From: UBA8514 sp034933685
Lineage (GTDB): Bacteria > Bacillota > Clostridia > Lachnospirales > Anaerotignaceae
Length of the DNA: 64,000 bases
Direction: 5' to 3'
Assembly (NCBI GenBank): GCA_034933685.1
Contig: JAYFNB010000017.1
Span: 1-64,000, forward strand
Below the pieces are notes generated by a model. It was not told where the DNA came from, did not search any database, and was given only the letters and a program-made list of their open reading frames with translations. Positions 33,747-42,032 of the stretch are shown in pieces. Positions within the stretch are counted from its first letter, which is position 1. Each line of letters opens with the position of its first letter. Position numbers and translations under genes: made by a program.

Positions 33747-35624
33747 ATGATGTTAAAAAACAGAAAAGAATTACAATCCGCCCGTGTAGAGGCAAAAGTA
33801 GCGTTGGATTTACAGAAAACAAAAATACTTGTTTGTGCCGGTACAGGCTGTGTTGCCAGTGGTTCTTTAGAAATTTTTGACAAGCTTTCAAAGCTTATGA
33901 AGGAGCAGGATATTGTCTGTTCAGTTGAGCTTCAGCATGAACCCCATGAAGAATCTGTGGGAATGAAAAAAAGCGGTTGCCATGGTTTTTGCGAAATGGG
34001 TCCGCTTGTACGTATCGAGCCAGCAGGCTATCTTTACACAAAGGTACAGCTTTCCGACTGCGAAGAAATAATTGAAAAAACCATAAAAAATGGTGAACAT
34101 ATTGAACGCCTTGCTTACAAAAAAGAGGGTGTTGTTTACAAAAAACAAGAAGAAATTCCTTTTTATAAACAGCAAAAAAGACTTGTTCTTGAACATTGCG
34201 GACATATTGATGCCGATTCTATTTTGGAATACCTTGGCATGGGTGGATATGCAGCTTTAGAGAAAGCTTTGTTTGAGCTTACAGGTGACGACATTGTAAC
34301 TGAAATTTCCCAGTCCAACTTACGTGGACGTGGAGGCGGCGGTTTCCCAGCAGGTCAGAAATGGAAACAGGTTAGGGCGCAGAAAGAACCTGAAAAATAC
34401 ATTGTTTGTAACGGTGACGAAGGCGACCCAGGTGCGTTTATGGATAGAAGTATTATGGAAGGTGACCCACACCGTATGCTTGAGGGCATGATGATTGCAG
34501 GGCTTGCATGTGGTGCTGAAAACGGCTACATTTATGTGCGTGCAGAGTATCCATTGGCAATTGCACGCCTTAAAAATGCCATTAAACAGGCAACAGAGTT
34601 TGGTTTGCTTGGTGAAAATATTTTAGGGACAGGTTTTAATTTTAATGTACACATAAATCGTGGTGCAGGTGCATTTGTTTGCGGGGAAGGCTCGGCACTT
34701 ACTGCCTCCATTGAAGGCAAGCGAGGAATGCCTCGTGTTAAACCACCACGTACGGTAGAGCATGGTCTTTTTGACAAGCCAACGGTGCTTAACAACGTTG
34801 AAACCTTTGCAAATGTTCCACTTATAATTACTAACGGAGCAGAATGGTATAAAGGCATTGGCCCGGAAAAAAGCCCTGGAACAAAGGCATTTGCCATTAC
34901 AGGGAATATAGAAAACACAGGGCTTATTGAAGTGCCTATGGGTACGACTTTAAGGGAAGTTATATTTGATATTGGCGGAGGTATTCGTGACGGTGCGGAT
35001 TTTAAAGCAGTGCAAATTGGCGGACCATCCGGCGGTTGCCTTACAAAGGAACATTTAGACCTTCCGTTGGATTTTGATTCACTTAAAAAAGCAGGGGCAA
35101 TGATTGGTTCTGGCGGTTTGGTAGTTATGGACAGCAACACATGCATGGTAGAGGTTGCACGTTTCTTTATGAATTTTACCCAAAACGAAAGCTGTGGAAA
35201 ATGTGTTCCATGCCGTGAGGGTACAAAGCGAATGCTTGAAATTTTGGAAAGAATTGTTGCAGGTGAAGGCAGAGAGGGCGATATCGAACTTCTTTTGGAA
35301 CTTGCAGATACCATAAGCTCTACAGCACTTTGCGGATTGGGGAAAACAGCACCATCACCAGTTGTAAGCACAATTGAAAGCTTCCGTGACGAGTATGAGG
35401 CACATATTTTTGATAAGCATTGCCCAACTGGCAACTGCCAGAAGCTGAAAACAATTTTCATTAACCCAGATATGTGCAAAGGCTGTTCAAAATGTGCCAA
35501 GGTTTGTCCTGTTGGAGCAATTAGCGGTAAGATTAAAGAGCCTTTTGTTATTGATAAAGAAAAATGTATTAAGTGCGGTGCGTGTTTAGATGTATGTCCA
35601 TTTAAAGCTATAGAGGAGGTGTAA
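33747..35624 (+). CDS. Hydrogenase subunit HydB (NuoF-like flavoprotein)
   Basis: A 625-residue FMN and Fe-S subunit that oxidises or reduces NAD. Order: an N-terminal [2Fe-2S] thioredoxin-like domain (CAGTGCVASG and CHGFCEMGP), the NuoF core with the NADH/FMN glycine loop GRGGGGFPAGQKW and CNGDEGDPGAF, a [4Fe-4S] site SCGKCVPCREGTKRML, and a C-terminal pair of [4Fe-4S] clusters (CKGCSKCAKVCPVGAI, CIKCGACLDVCPFKAI). This is the full HydB architecture of electron-bifurcating hydrogenases such as those of Thermotoga and Moorella. Two ATGs are adjacent. Confidence 0.94.
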   Translation: MMLKNRKELQSARVEAKVALDLQKTKILVCAGTGCVASGSLEIFDKLSKLMKEQDIVCSVELQHEPHEESVGMKKSGCHGFCEMGPLVRIEPAGYLYTKVQLSDCEEIIEKTIKNGEHIERLAYKKEGVVYKKQEEIPFYKQQKRLVLEHCGHIDADSILEYLGMGGYAALEKALFELTGDDIVTEISQSNLRGRGGGGFPAGQKWKQVRAQKEPEKYIVCNGDEGDPGAFMDRSIMEGDPHRMLEGMMIAGLACGAENGYIYVRAEYPLAIARLKNAIKQATEFGLLGENILGTGFNFNVHINRGAGAFVCGEGSALTASIEGKRGMPRVKPPRTVEHGLFDKPTVLNNVETFANVPLIITNGAEWYKGIGPEKSPGTKAFAITGNIENTGLIEVPMGTTLREVIFDIGGGIRDGADFKAVQIGGPSGGCLTKEHLDLPLDFDSLKKAGAMIGSGGLVVMDSNTCMVEVARFFMNFTQNESCGKCVPCREGTKRMLEILERIVAGEGREGDIELLLELADTISSTALCGLGKTAPSPVVSTIESFRDEYEAHIFDKHCPTGNCQKLKTIFINPDMCKGCSKCAKVCPVGAISGKIKEPFVIDKEKCIKCGACLDVCPFKAIEEV

Positions 35625-35628
35625 TTCC

Positions 35629-37323
35629 ATGGAAAAAAGAAAGTTTATGACAATTGACAACATTCCGGTGGAGATTAATGGGGAAAAGAACCTTCTTGAG
35701 CTTATTAGAAAAATAGGCATTAAACTGCCTACCTTCTGCTACCACTCGGATTTATCTATTTATGGTGCATGCCGTATGTGCATGGTTGAAACTGACCGTG
35801 GCGGTATAGAGGCGGCATGTTCAACACCGCCTAAAGACGGTATGGTTATTTTTACAAATACTGCTCGTCTTAGAAAATACAGAAAAATGATATTGGAGTT
35901 ACTTCTTGCAAACCATTGCCGTGACTGCACTACATGTTCAAATAATGGTCAGTGCAAGCTGCAGGAATTGGCTATTAGCTTTAATATTGACAGAGTTCGT
36001 TTCCCAAATACAGCGGCAGAGCCAAAACTAGAAACCTCATCCCTTTGTATAGAACGTGACCAAAATAAGTGTATTCTTTGCGGCGACTGTGTGCGTGTAT
36101 GTGGAGAGGTTCAGAATGTTGGTGCAATTGATTTTGCACACCGTGGCTCAAATATGAAAATAAGCACCGCTTTTGATATTCCTCTTGCCGAAAGCAATTG
36201 CGTTGGTTGTGGTCAGTGTGCGGCAGTTTGTCCAACAGGTGCTATTGTTGTGCGAGACCAAACAGCACAGGTTTGGAAAGAACTTGACGACAAGGGTACA
36301 AAGGTAATTGTGCAGATTGCACCTGCAGTGCGTGTTGCCATTGGCAAAGAGCTTGGTCTTAAAGAGGGCGAAAATGCCATGGGTCACATGGTTACAGCTT
36401 TAAGGCGTATGGGCTTTGATGAGGTTTTTGATACCTCTACCAGTGCAGACCTTACGGTTTTAGAGGAAACCAATGAGTTTATAAAGCACCTTGAAAGCGG
36501 AAGCGACATGCCTTTATTTACTTCATGCTGTCCTGCATGGGTTAGCTTTGCTGAAAAACATTACCCTGAATTTGTAGAGAATATATCTACCTGCCGTTCA
36601 CCTATGCAAATGTTTGCATCTGTAATTAAAGAGGAATATTCAACCTCAAGCAGACGTATTGTGCATGTTGCGGTTATGCCTTGTACGGCGAAGAAATTTG
36701 AGGCGGCAAGAGATGAATTTAAGGTAGGCGGGGTTCCTCGTGTTGACTATGTTTTAACAACACAGGAACTTATAAAAATGATTAAAGAAGCTGGAATAGT
36801 ATTTAGCGAGCTTGAGCCTGAGGCGGTGGATATGCCTTTTGGTACTATCAGCGGTGCAGGTGTTATTTTTGGCGTTACAGGTGGCGTTACAGAGGCTGTG
36901 CTTAGACGAATTACCTCCGATAAATCTTCGGGAATGCTTCGTACATTGGCGTTACAAGGCGTTAGAGGCATGGATGGTGTTAAAGAGGCAACAGTTAGCT
37001 ATGGCGACCGTGATGTGAAAATTGCCGTAGTAAGCGGTCTTAAAAATGCATCCGCAATTATTGAAAAAATTAAAGCCGGCGAGCATTATGACTTTGTTGA
37101 GGTTATGGCTTGCCCTGGCGGTTGCGTAAGTGGTGCAGGTCAGCCATATGTAAAAGAAAGCGGCAAGGAAATAAGAGGAAAAGGCTTATATACAGCCGAC
37201 AAGCTTTGCAACATTAAACGCAGTGAGGAAAACCCACTGATGATGTCACTTTATAATGGTCTGCTTCGTGGACGTGTGCATGAGCTTTTGCATGTACATT
37301 ACACGGCAAAGAAGGAGGACTAA
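35629..37323 (+). CDS. [FeFe]-hydrogenase catalytic subunit HydA
   Basis: A 564-residue hydrogenase. N-terminal plant-type [2Fe-2S] (CYHSDLSIYGACRMCMVE), His-ligated [4Fe-4S] (HCRDCTTCSNNGQC), two [4Fe-4S] clusters (CILCGDCVRVC, CVGCGQCAAVCP), then the H-cluster: L1 TSCCPAW (about residue 298), L2 MPCTAKKFE (about 350) and L3 MACPGGCVSGAGQP (about 493), with the small-subunit-like C-terminus. L3 has Ala where GGGQP usually has its middle Gly. With HydB and HydC it should couple NADH plus reduced ferredoxin to H2. Confidence 0.96.
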   Translation: MEKRKFMTIDNIPVEINGEKNLLELIRKIGIKLPTFCYHSDLSIYGACRMCMVETDRGGIEAACSTPPKDGMVIFTNTARLRKYRKMILELLLANHCRDCTTCSNNGQCKLQELAISFNIDRVRFPNTAAEPKLETSSLCIERDQNKCILCGDCVRVCGEVQNVGAIDFAHRGSNMKISTAFDIPLAESNCVGCGQCAAVCPTGAIVVRDQTAQVWKELDDKGTKVIVQIAPAVRVAIGKELGLKEGENAMGHMVTALRRMGFDEVFDTSTSADLTVLEETNEFIKHLESGSDMPLFTSCCPAWVSFAEKHYPEFVENISTCRSPMQMFASVIKEEYSTSSRRIVHVAVMPCTAKKFEAARDEFKVGGVPRVDYVLTTQELIKMIKEAGIVFSELEPEAVDMPFGTISGAGVIFGVTGGVTEAVLRRITSDKSSGMLRTLALQGVRGMDGVKEATVSYGDRDVKIAVVSGLKNASAIIEKIKAGEHYDFVEVMACPGGCVSGAGQPYVKESGKEIRGKGLYTADKLCNIKRSEENPLMMSLYNGLLRGRVHELLHVHYTAKKED

Positions 37324-37326
37324 TTA

Positions 37327-37569
37327 ATGATTGAATTAAAGGTTTGCGTTGGAAGTTCATGCCATGTTAGAGGTTCATACAATGTACTTCAGACATTTCA
37401 GCAGATGGTTGAAGAAGGGCAGTTACATGAAAAAATTGAAATTAAAGCCGCTTTCTGTGTTAAAAACTGTCAGGCTGGTGTTAGCATTACTGTAAATGAT
37501 ACGGTTTATAGTGTTAAGCCAGAACAGGCAAGAAGCTTTTTTAACGAAACGATAATGCCTCTTATTTAA
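37327..37569 (+). CDS. Small [2Fe-2S] thioredoxin-like ferredoxin of the hydrogenase operon
   Basis: An 80-residue protein equal to the isolated [2Fe-2S] fold of NuoE/HydB: ligands CVGSSCHVRGS (Cys7, Cys12) and FCVKNCQAGV, plus SITVNDTVYSVKPEQ. It lies 3 nt behind hydA and is the last gene before the terminator at 37583. A fourth [2Fe-2S] gene of this kind is seen beside some clostridial hydABC operons; its role (extra electron carrier or assembly) is not established. Confidence 0.88.
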   Translation: MIELKVCVGSSCHVRGSYNVLQTFQQMVEEGQLHEKIEIKAAFCVKNCQAGVSITVNDTVYSVKPEQARSFFNETIMPLI

Positions 37570-37582
37570 GTATATTATAATT

Positions 37583-37618
37583 AATCCCTTTGTAGAGATT
37601 CTACGGAGGGATTTTTTG
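37583..37618 (+). terminator. Terminator of the hydrogenase operon
   Basis: ATCCCTTTGTAGA pairs with TCTACGGAGGGAT (two G-U pairs) and is followed by T5. Confidence 0.85.
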
Positions 37619-37864
37619 CACTGAAATAAATACAAAAATTCTGTGATTATTTTGTTTATTTAAATAGAAAAGAATATAATACGGAAAAATATGAAAAAAT
37701 TAAAGATAATACAAATATCAGTGATTATACCTTTAAAGCATAGGAAAAAGCGAAATTGGTCTGACAACTGTACAGCTTAAGCACTAATTTGCCCTAATTA
37801 ATAGAGTCGAAATTGTATTTAATTATATACAATTCACAAATGGAATAAAGTTTTAAAAATTGTA

Positions 37865-37893
37865 TTGACTTTTAAACAATATAAGACTAAACT
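37865..37893 (+). promoter_or_regulatory. Promoter of the ilv leader
   Basis: TTGACT at 37865-37870, 17-bp spacer, TAAACT at 37888-37893. An inverted repeat AATTGTAT / ATACAATT (37811-37834) lies 31 bp upstream and AATTGTAT recurs next to the -35 box, so a regulator may bind here. Confidence 0.6.
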
Positions 37894-37951
37894 AACAACA
37901 ATCATTTTTGAAACTTATTTCACTACTAATTCAGCTAAGGAGGAAAATGCT

Positions 37952-38095
37952 ATGTTTAACTTATTAAATGCAATTAATACAATTTCAAAATTAAACAGCG
38001 TCCTCGTCCTTGTCAGCCTCATTCTACTAAATGAGGTCCTTTGTGTTACACAAAAAAGGTATTCGCTGAATAATATGGCAATCAAGCTATGGTGA
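37952..38095 (+). CDS. Branched-chain leader peptide of the ilv operon
   Basis: A 47-residue leader peptide with AAGGAGG 7 nt before its ATG. About 20 of 47 residues are Leu, Val or Ile, concentrated in SVLVLVSLILLNEVLCV. It is followed by an RNA hairpin (CCTCATT / AATGAGG inside its own coding part) and a Rho-independent terminator (38119-38160) just before ilvB. This is the arrangement of ribosome-mediated transcription attenuation: starvation for charged Leu/Val/Ile tRNA stalls the ribosome and should prevent the terminator. It is not expected to have any other function. Confidence 0.88.
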   Translation: MFNLLNAINTISKLNSVLVLVSLILLNEVLCVTQKRYSLNNMAIKLW

Positions 38096-38118
38096 GATAT
38101 TTTATCTAGGTAGCGTTT

Positions 38119-38160
38119 TGGGGCTGTACAGTGAATAACTGTATGGCCCTTTATTATTTT
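38119..38160 (+). terminator. Attenuator terminator upstream of ilvB
   Basis: GGGCTGTACAGT (38121-38132), 5-nt loop, ACTGTATGGCCC, with two G-U pairs, then TTTATTATTTT. It lies 29 bp before ilvB, after the leader peptide. Confidence 0.88.
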
Positions 38161-38188
38161 CAAAAATAGTTTAAACGGAGGAATTACC

Positions 38189-39844
38189 ATGTTGTTAACA
38201 GGCAGTCAAATAATTATAGAGGTTTTAAAAGAGCAAAACGTGAATACGGTTTTTGGCTACCCTGGTGGTCATGTCCTTCGTATTTACGATGAGCTTTTTA
38301 AAAACCGAGATACAATTAAACATATTTTAACTGCCCATGAACAGGGAGCCTCTCATGCGGCAGACGGCTATTCAAGAGCAGGCGGAAATGTAGGTGTTGT
38401 AATTGCAACCAGCGGCCCAGGGGCAACAAACCTTGTTACAGGTCTTGCAACAGCCTTTGCTGATTCAATTCCGATGGTAGCAATAACAGGCAATGTTCCA
38501 CTTCGCCTTAGCGGAACAGACAGTTTTCAGGAAATTGATGCAATGAGCCTTACAGTTGCAGTAACAAAGCACAGTTTTTTTGTTAGAAATGTTGAAAAAC
38601 TTGCAGATACAATTAGGGATGCCTTTAAAATAGCAATAAGCGGAAGACCTGGGCCTGTTCTTATTGATATTCCGCAGGATGTACAAATGGCACTTTGCCC
38701 CTTTTCTTCACAGCCAATGCAGGAAAAAGAAGAGCATGACCAACCGCAGATTGAGCAGTTGAATAAAGCAATTGAAATGATTAATGAAGCAAAACGCCCA
38801 GTAATTTATTGCGGCGGTGGAGTTATAAACAGCGAAAGCGCCAATGAAATTAAGAAACTGTCAGAAAAATGCGATGCATATGTAATTTTCAGCATGATGG
38901 GACTTTCGGCAATGAATGCCAAGCACCCTAAATACCTTGGCATGGCAGGAATGTATGGAAGGCAAGAGGCTTCAAGAGTTATGGCACAGGCGGATTTGGT
39001 TATAGCTGCTGGTGTACGTTTTGCAGATAGAGGTACTGGCAACAAGGAAAAGTTTGCAGAAAAAGCAAAGATAATTCACATGGATATAGACATTTCGGAA
39101 CAAGGCAAAATTTTAAAAGCGGATACCGAAGTTACTGGAGATTTAAAAACTTCACTTCAATATTTAGCAGAAAATATTAACCAAAAGGACAATAGCAAAT
39201 GGGGTGGAGAAGTTGAAAGCATAAAAGAAATTTATGGAGAAAAACCAGCAGACAAAAAACTTTTCAGACCAAAAGAGATTATTGAAACCATAAATAAAAT
39301 TCTTCCAAAGGAAACAGTTGTGGCGACAGATGTAGGTCAGCACCAAATGTGGACGGCAAAGTATTACAGCTTTTCAAAGCCACGAACCCTGCTTACATCG
39401 GGAGGTTTCGGCACAATGGGTTTTGGAATGGGTGCGGCAATTGGTGCGGCAGTTGCAACAAAAGAAAAAACTTTACTTATTACAGGTGATGGAAGTTTTT
39501 GCATGAATATGAACGAAGTTACAACGGCAGTAAGAAACAACCTTCCCATAATAGTGGTTATTTTAAACAATGGGAAGTTGGGAATGATTAAGCAACTTCA
39601 AACTTACTTTTGTGATAAAAATTACTATTCTATAGATTTAGGTTACAAAACGGATTTTGTGAAGCTGGCTAATGCTTTTGGTGCAAAAGGATACAGGGCG
39701 GATAACATGGAGGCTTTAGAAATTGCAATAAAGAAAGCAATGGAGGACACAGGGCCAGTAATTGTAGATTGCACTATATCTGAAGATGATTATGCAATGC
39801 CAATGATTCCACCAAACGGTTCTATACACAACATTATTACATGA
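38189..39844 (+). CDS. ilvB: Acetolactate synthase, large (catalytic) subunit
   Basis: A 551-residue ThDP enzyme that condenses pyruvate to acetolactate, or pyruvate with 2-oxobutyrate, for Val/Leu/Ile. ThDP N-terminal domain with the catalytic Glu in AHEQGASHAADGYSRA, quinone/FAD-binding central domain (GGGVINS, RFADRGTGN), and C-terminal ThDP domain with GDGSFCMNMNEV and LNNGKLGMIKQ. FGYPGGHVLRIYDEL differs slightly from the common GYPGGAVLPIYD. Followed by an ACT subunit and ilvC, so it is the biosynthetic rather than catabolic form. Controlled by the leader attenuator. Confidence 0.94.
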   Translation: MLLTGSQIIIEVLKEQNVNTVFGYPGGHVLRIYDELFKNRDTIKHILTAHEQGASHAADGYSRAGGNVGVVIATSGPGATNLVTGLATAFADSIPMVAITGNVPLRLSGTDSFQEIDAMSLTVAVTKHSFFVRNVEKLADTIRDAFKIAISGRPGPVLIDIPQDVQMALCPFSSQPMQEKEEHDQPQIEQLNKAIEMINEAKRPVIYCGGGVINSESANEIKKLSEKCDAYVIFSMMGLSAMNAKHPKYLGMAGMYGRQEASRVMAQADLVIAAGVRFADRGTGNKEKFAEKAKIIHMDIDISEQGKILKADTEVTGDLKTSLQYLAENINQKDNSKWGGEVESIKEIYGEKPADKKLFRPKEIIETINKILPKETVVATDVGQHQMWTAKYYSFSKPRTLLTSGGFGTMGFGMGAAIGAAVATKEKTLLITGDGSFCMNMNEVTTAVRNNLPIIVVILNNGKLGMIKQLQTYFCDKNYYSIDLGYKTDFVKLANAFGAKGYRADNMEALEIAIKKAMEDTGPVIVDCTISEDDYAMPMIPPNGSIHNIIT

Positions 39845-39859
39845 AAAGAGGGATAGATT

Positions 39860-40099
39860 ATGGATAACATTAAAATAGCAGTAATAGCAAACAATACCGA
39901 GGATTTACTTATAAGGGTTACTTCCGTTTTCCACAAAAGAGGATTTAGAATTAAATCTTTTGTATTTGATGAAACCAACTCACCCGATTTAGTGAAAATG
40001 GATATAACTGCTGTTGGTGAGATTAGCAAGGGCGAGCAAATGCTTAGACAGTTAACTAAACTTTATGATATTAAAGAAGCCGACTTCATGGCTTGTTGA
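39860..40099 (+). CDS. Acetolactate synthase small regulatory subunit (ACT domain only)
   Basis: A 79-residue protein with a single ACT fold (IKIAVIANNTEDLLIRVTSV, then FRIKSFVFDET and VKMDITAVGE). Usual IlvN/IlvH subunits have two domains and about 90-170 residues; this one consists of little more than one ACT domain. It lies 15 bp behind ilvB and is expected to bind valine or another branched-chain amino acid for feedback control. Whether so short a subunit still gives inhibition cannot be told. Confidence 0.82.
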   Translation: MDNIKIAVIANNTEDLLIRVTSVFHKRGFRIKSFVFDETNSPDLVKMDITAVGEISKGEQMLRQLTKLYDIKEADFMAC

Positions 40100-40152
40100 A
40101 TATATATTACATTAAAAACTATAAAAATATAATTTAAAGGAGATTGAAAACA

Positions 40153-41139
40153 ATGGCTAAAATGTATTACACAGAGGACGCAATAAAAGAAATAATAACA
40201 GGTAAAAAGGTATCTATCATCGGCTACGGCTCACAAGGTCATGCACATGCACAAAACTTGAAAGACAGTGGCGTTGACGTTACAATCGGTTTATATGAAG
40301 GCTCAAAAAGCAAAGCTAAAGCTGAAGCTGCAGGCTTAAAGGTTATGAACACAGCAGAAGCAGTGAAAAATGCAGACATTACAATGGTTCTTGTAAACGA
40401 TGAAATTCAAGCAAAGCTTTACGCTTCTGAAATTGCACCAAACCTTAAAAAAGGCTCTACCCTTGCTTTTGCTCATGGTTTCAATATTCACTATGGTCAA
40501 ATTGTTCCTCCAGCAGATGTAGACGTTATTATGATTGCGCCAAAAGGCCCTGGCCACACTGTAAGAAGCCAGTATGAAGAAGGCTTCGGCGTTCCTTCAC
40601 TTATTGCAGTTTATCAAGACGCTTCTGGCACAGCTAAAGAAACAGCACTTTCCTATGCAGATGCAATTGGCGCAACCCGTGCAGGCGTTTTGGAAACAAC
40701 CTTCAGAGAAGAAACAGAAACAGACCTTTTTGGCGAACAAGCAGTACTTTGCGGTGGTGTTGCGGCTTTAATGAAAGCTGGTTTTGACACTCTTGTTGAA
40801 GCAGGCTATCAGCCAGAAAGTGCATACTTCGAGTGTATTCACGAAATGAAGTTGATTATTGACCTTGTTGTTAAAGAAGGACTTTCATTCATGCGTTACT
40901 CCATAAGTGATACAGCTGAATACGGAGATTACACAGCAGGCCCTAAAGTAATTACAGACGAAACAAGAAAAGCAATGAAGGGCATACTTACAGATATTCA
41001 AGAAGGTGCCTTTGCAAGAAATTGGATTTTAGAAAATCAGGCTAACCGCCCTAACTTTAGCTCTATGAGAAGAATTCAGAAAGAGCATTTATCTGAAAGC
41101 GTTGGCGCTGAATTAAGAAGCCATATGAGAGCAAAATAA
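40153..41139 (+). CDS. ilvC: Ketol-acid reductoisomerase
   Basis: A 328-residue class I KARI converting acetolactate to dihydroxyisovalerate. Rossmann loop IIGYGSQGHAHAQNLKDSG, APKGPGHTVRSQYEEGFGVP, metal-binding GEQAVLCGG, and ECIHEMKLIIDL with SDTAEYGDY. The cofactor loop reads GLYEGSKSKAKAEAAG: the Arg usually seen just before the EGSKS stretch is Tyr, which might weaken NADPH preference (inference). ATG at 40153 fits AAGGAG; the TTG at 40144 overlaps poorly. Last gene of ilvBNC. Confidence 0.96.
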   Translation: MAKMYYTEDAIKEIITGKKVSIIGYGSQGHAHAQNLKDSGVDVTIGLYEGSKSKAKAEAAGLKVMNTAEAVKNADITMVLVNDEIQAKLYASEIAPNLKKGSTLAFAHGFNIHYGQIVPPADVDVIMIAPKGPGHTVRSQYEEGFGVPSLIAVYQDASGTAKETALSYADAIGATRAGVLETTFREETETDLFGEQAVLCGGVAALMKAGFDTLVEAGYQPESAYFECIHEMKLIIDLVVKEGLSFMRYSISDTAEYGDYTAGPKVITDETRKAMKGILTDIQEGAFARNWILENQANRPNFSSMRRIQKEHLSESVGAELRSHMRAK

Positions 41140-41144
41140 AAAAC

Positions 41145-41290
41145 AAAAACCTTGAGGGCTTTGCCCTCAAACACCCACAAGGGTTTCACTCTTGACCCAA
41201 CTAACCCCGCATGAAAATGCGGGGTTTAATTAAAGTTTTTGCCTTGCTTTTTTTAAAAAGCGAGTGGGTTTGGGCAACGCCCAAGGTTTA
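41145..41290 (-). repeat. Dispersed hairpin-rich repeat, copy 4 (inverted)
   Basis: Complete copy on the opposite strand from copies 1-3. Its two ends, read inwards, are AAACCTTGAGGGC and AAACCTTGGGCG, so the element is itself framed by imperfect inverted repeats. Inner hairpins are CCCGCATG/CATGCGGG-like and GAGGGCTTTGCCCTC. Confidence 0.87.
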
Positions 41291-41301
41291 TATTCAGTCT
41301 T

Positions 41302-41329
41302 AAACCACTCTTACGAGTGGTTTTTTTTG
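41302..41329 (+). terminator. Rho-independent terminator of the ilv operon
   Basis: AAACCACTC and GAGTGGTTT with a 4-nt loop, then T8. Confidence 0.88.
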
Positions 41330-41483
41330 TTATTATTTGTATAATGAAAAAGTGAGTGAAAATTCATAATACGTTGTTTATAAGATTACTAAAGAGTAAT
41401 AAGAAAAAATTCTATAAAAAAATGAACCATTTGAAAGCTGGTGACTATTTACAGTTGTACGGGATTTTGAAAGGAGGTCTAAA

Positions 41484-42032
41484 TTGGAAAGTGTGCACAC
41501 AATGAAAGTAAATGAGTTAACACAGCAATATATTTTTGCAGAGTTGGTGGATGAGTACAGCAATTCGGTTTACAAGTTTTGCCGAAGCCTTACCTATTCT
41601 AAAGAGGATGCAGACGATTTATTTCAAGAAACTTTTTCTAAAGCATTTGAACAGCAATCAAAAATAATGAGTTCGGACAACCCGAAAGGATTTCTATTTT
41701 CTATTTCGCTATATATATGGAAAAGTTGGAAACGCAAGTATGCTCGCCGCCAACGGTTAGCACCGGCAGAGCCATTGGAGGAAACTATATCAAGTGGTGA
41801 AAGCGTGGAAGACAGGTTAATGGAGGATGAAGAAATTCGCATTATAAGAAAATTAATTGAAGAATTACCAAATAAATTCAAAATCCCAACAATCCTGTAC
41901 TATACCGTAGAAATGAGTGTGGCGGATATATCTGATACGCTAAAGCTGCCTGCCGGTACGGTTAAAAGCAGATTATTTAAAGCCAGAAAACTTGTAGAGA
42001 AAGGATTGGTGGCTAGCCATTATGAAAAATGA
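41484..42032 (+). CDS. ECF-type RNA polymerase sigma factor
   Basis: A 182-residue sigma-70 family protein with region 2 (LVDEYSNSVYKFCRSLTYSK and DADDLFQETFSKAF, about residues 20-55) and region 4 (IPTILYYTVEMSVADISDTL, AGTVKSRLFKARK). A TTG start at 41484 is chosen: AAAGGAGG lies 6-7 nt ahead, whereas the first ATG (41502) is 24 nt away. The gene overlaps the next one by 11 nt, the usual sigma/anti-sigma coupling. Its target promoters are unknown. Confidence 0.9.
   Translation: MESVHTMKVNELTQQYIFAELVDEYSNSVYKFCRSLTYSKEDADDLFQETFSKAFEQQSKIMSSDNPKGFLFSISLYIWKSWKRKYARRQRLAPAEPLEETISSGESVEDRLMEDEEIRIIRKLIEELPNKFKIPTILYYTVEMSVADISDTLKLPAGTVKSRLFKARKLVEKGLVASHYEK

Noticed and set aside
34532..35500. 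322-codon minus-strand open frame within the hydB gene
   Set aside because: It is the antisense shadow of a clearly coding NuoF-like gene; no ribosome site and no recognisable protein.
37865..37951. Longer leader reading starting at the TTG at 37865
   Set aside because: That TTG is the -35 hexamer of the promoter itself, so it cannot be translated; the ATG at 37952 has a strong ribosome site.
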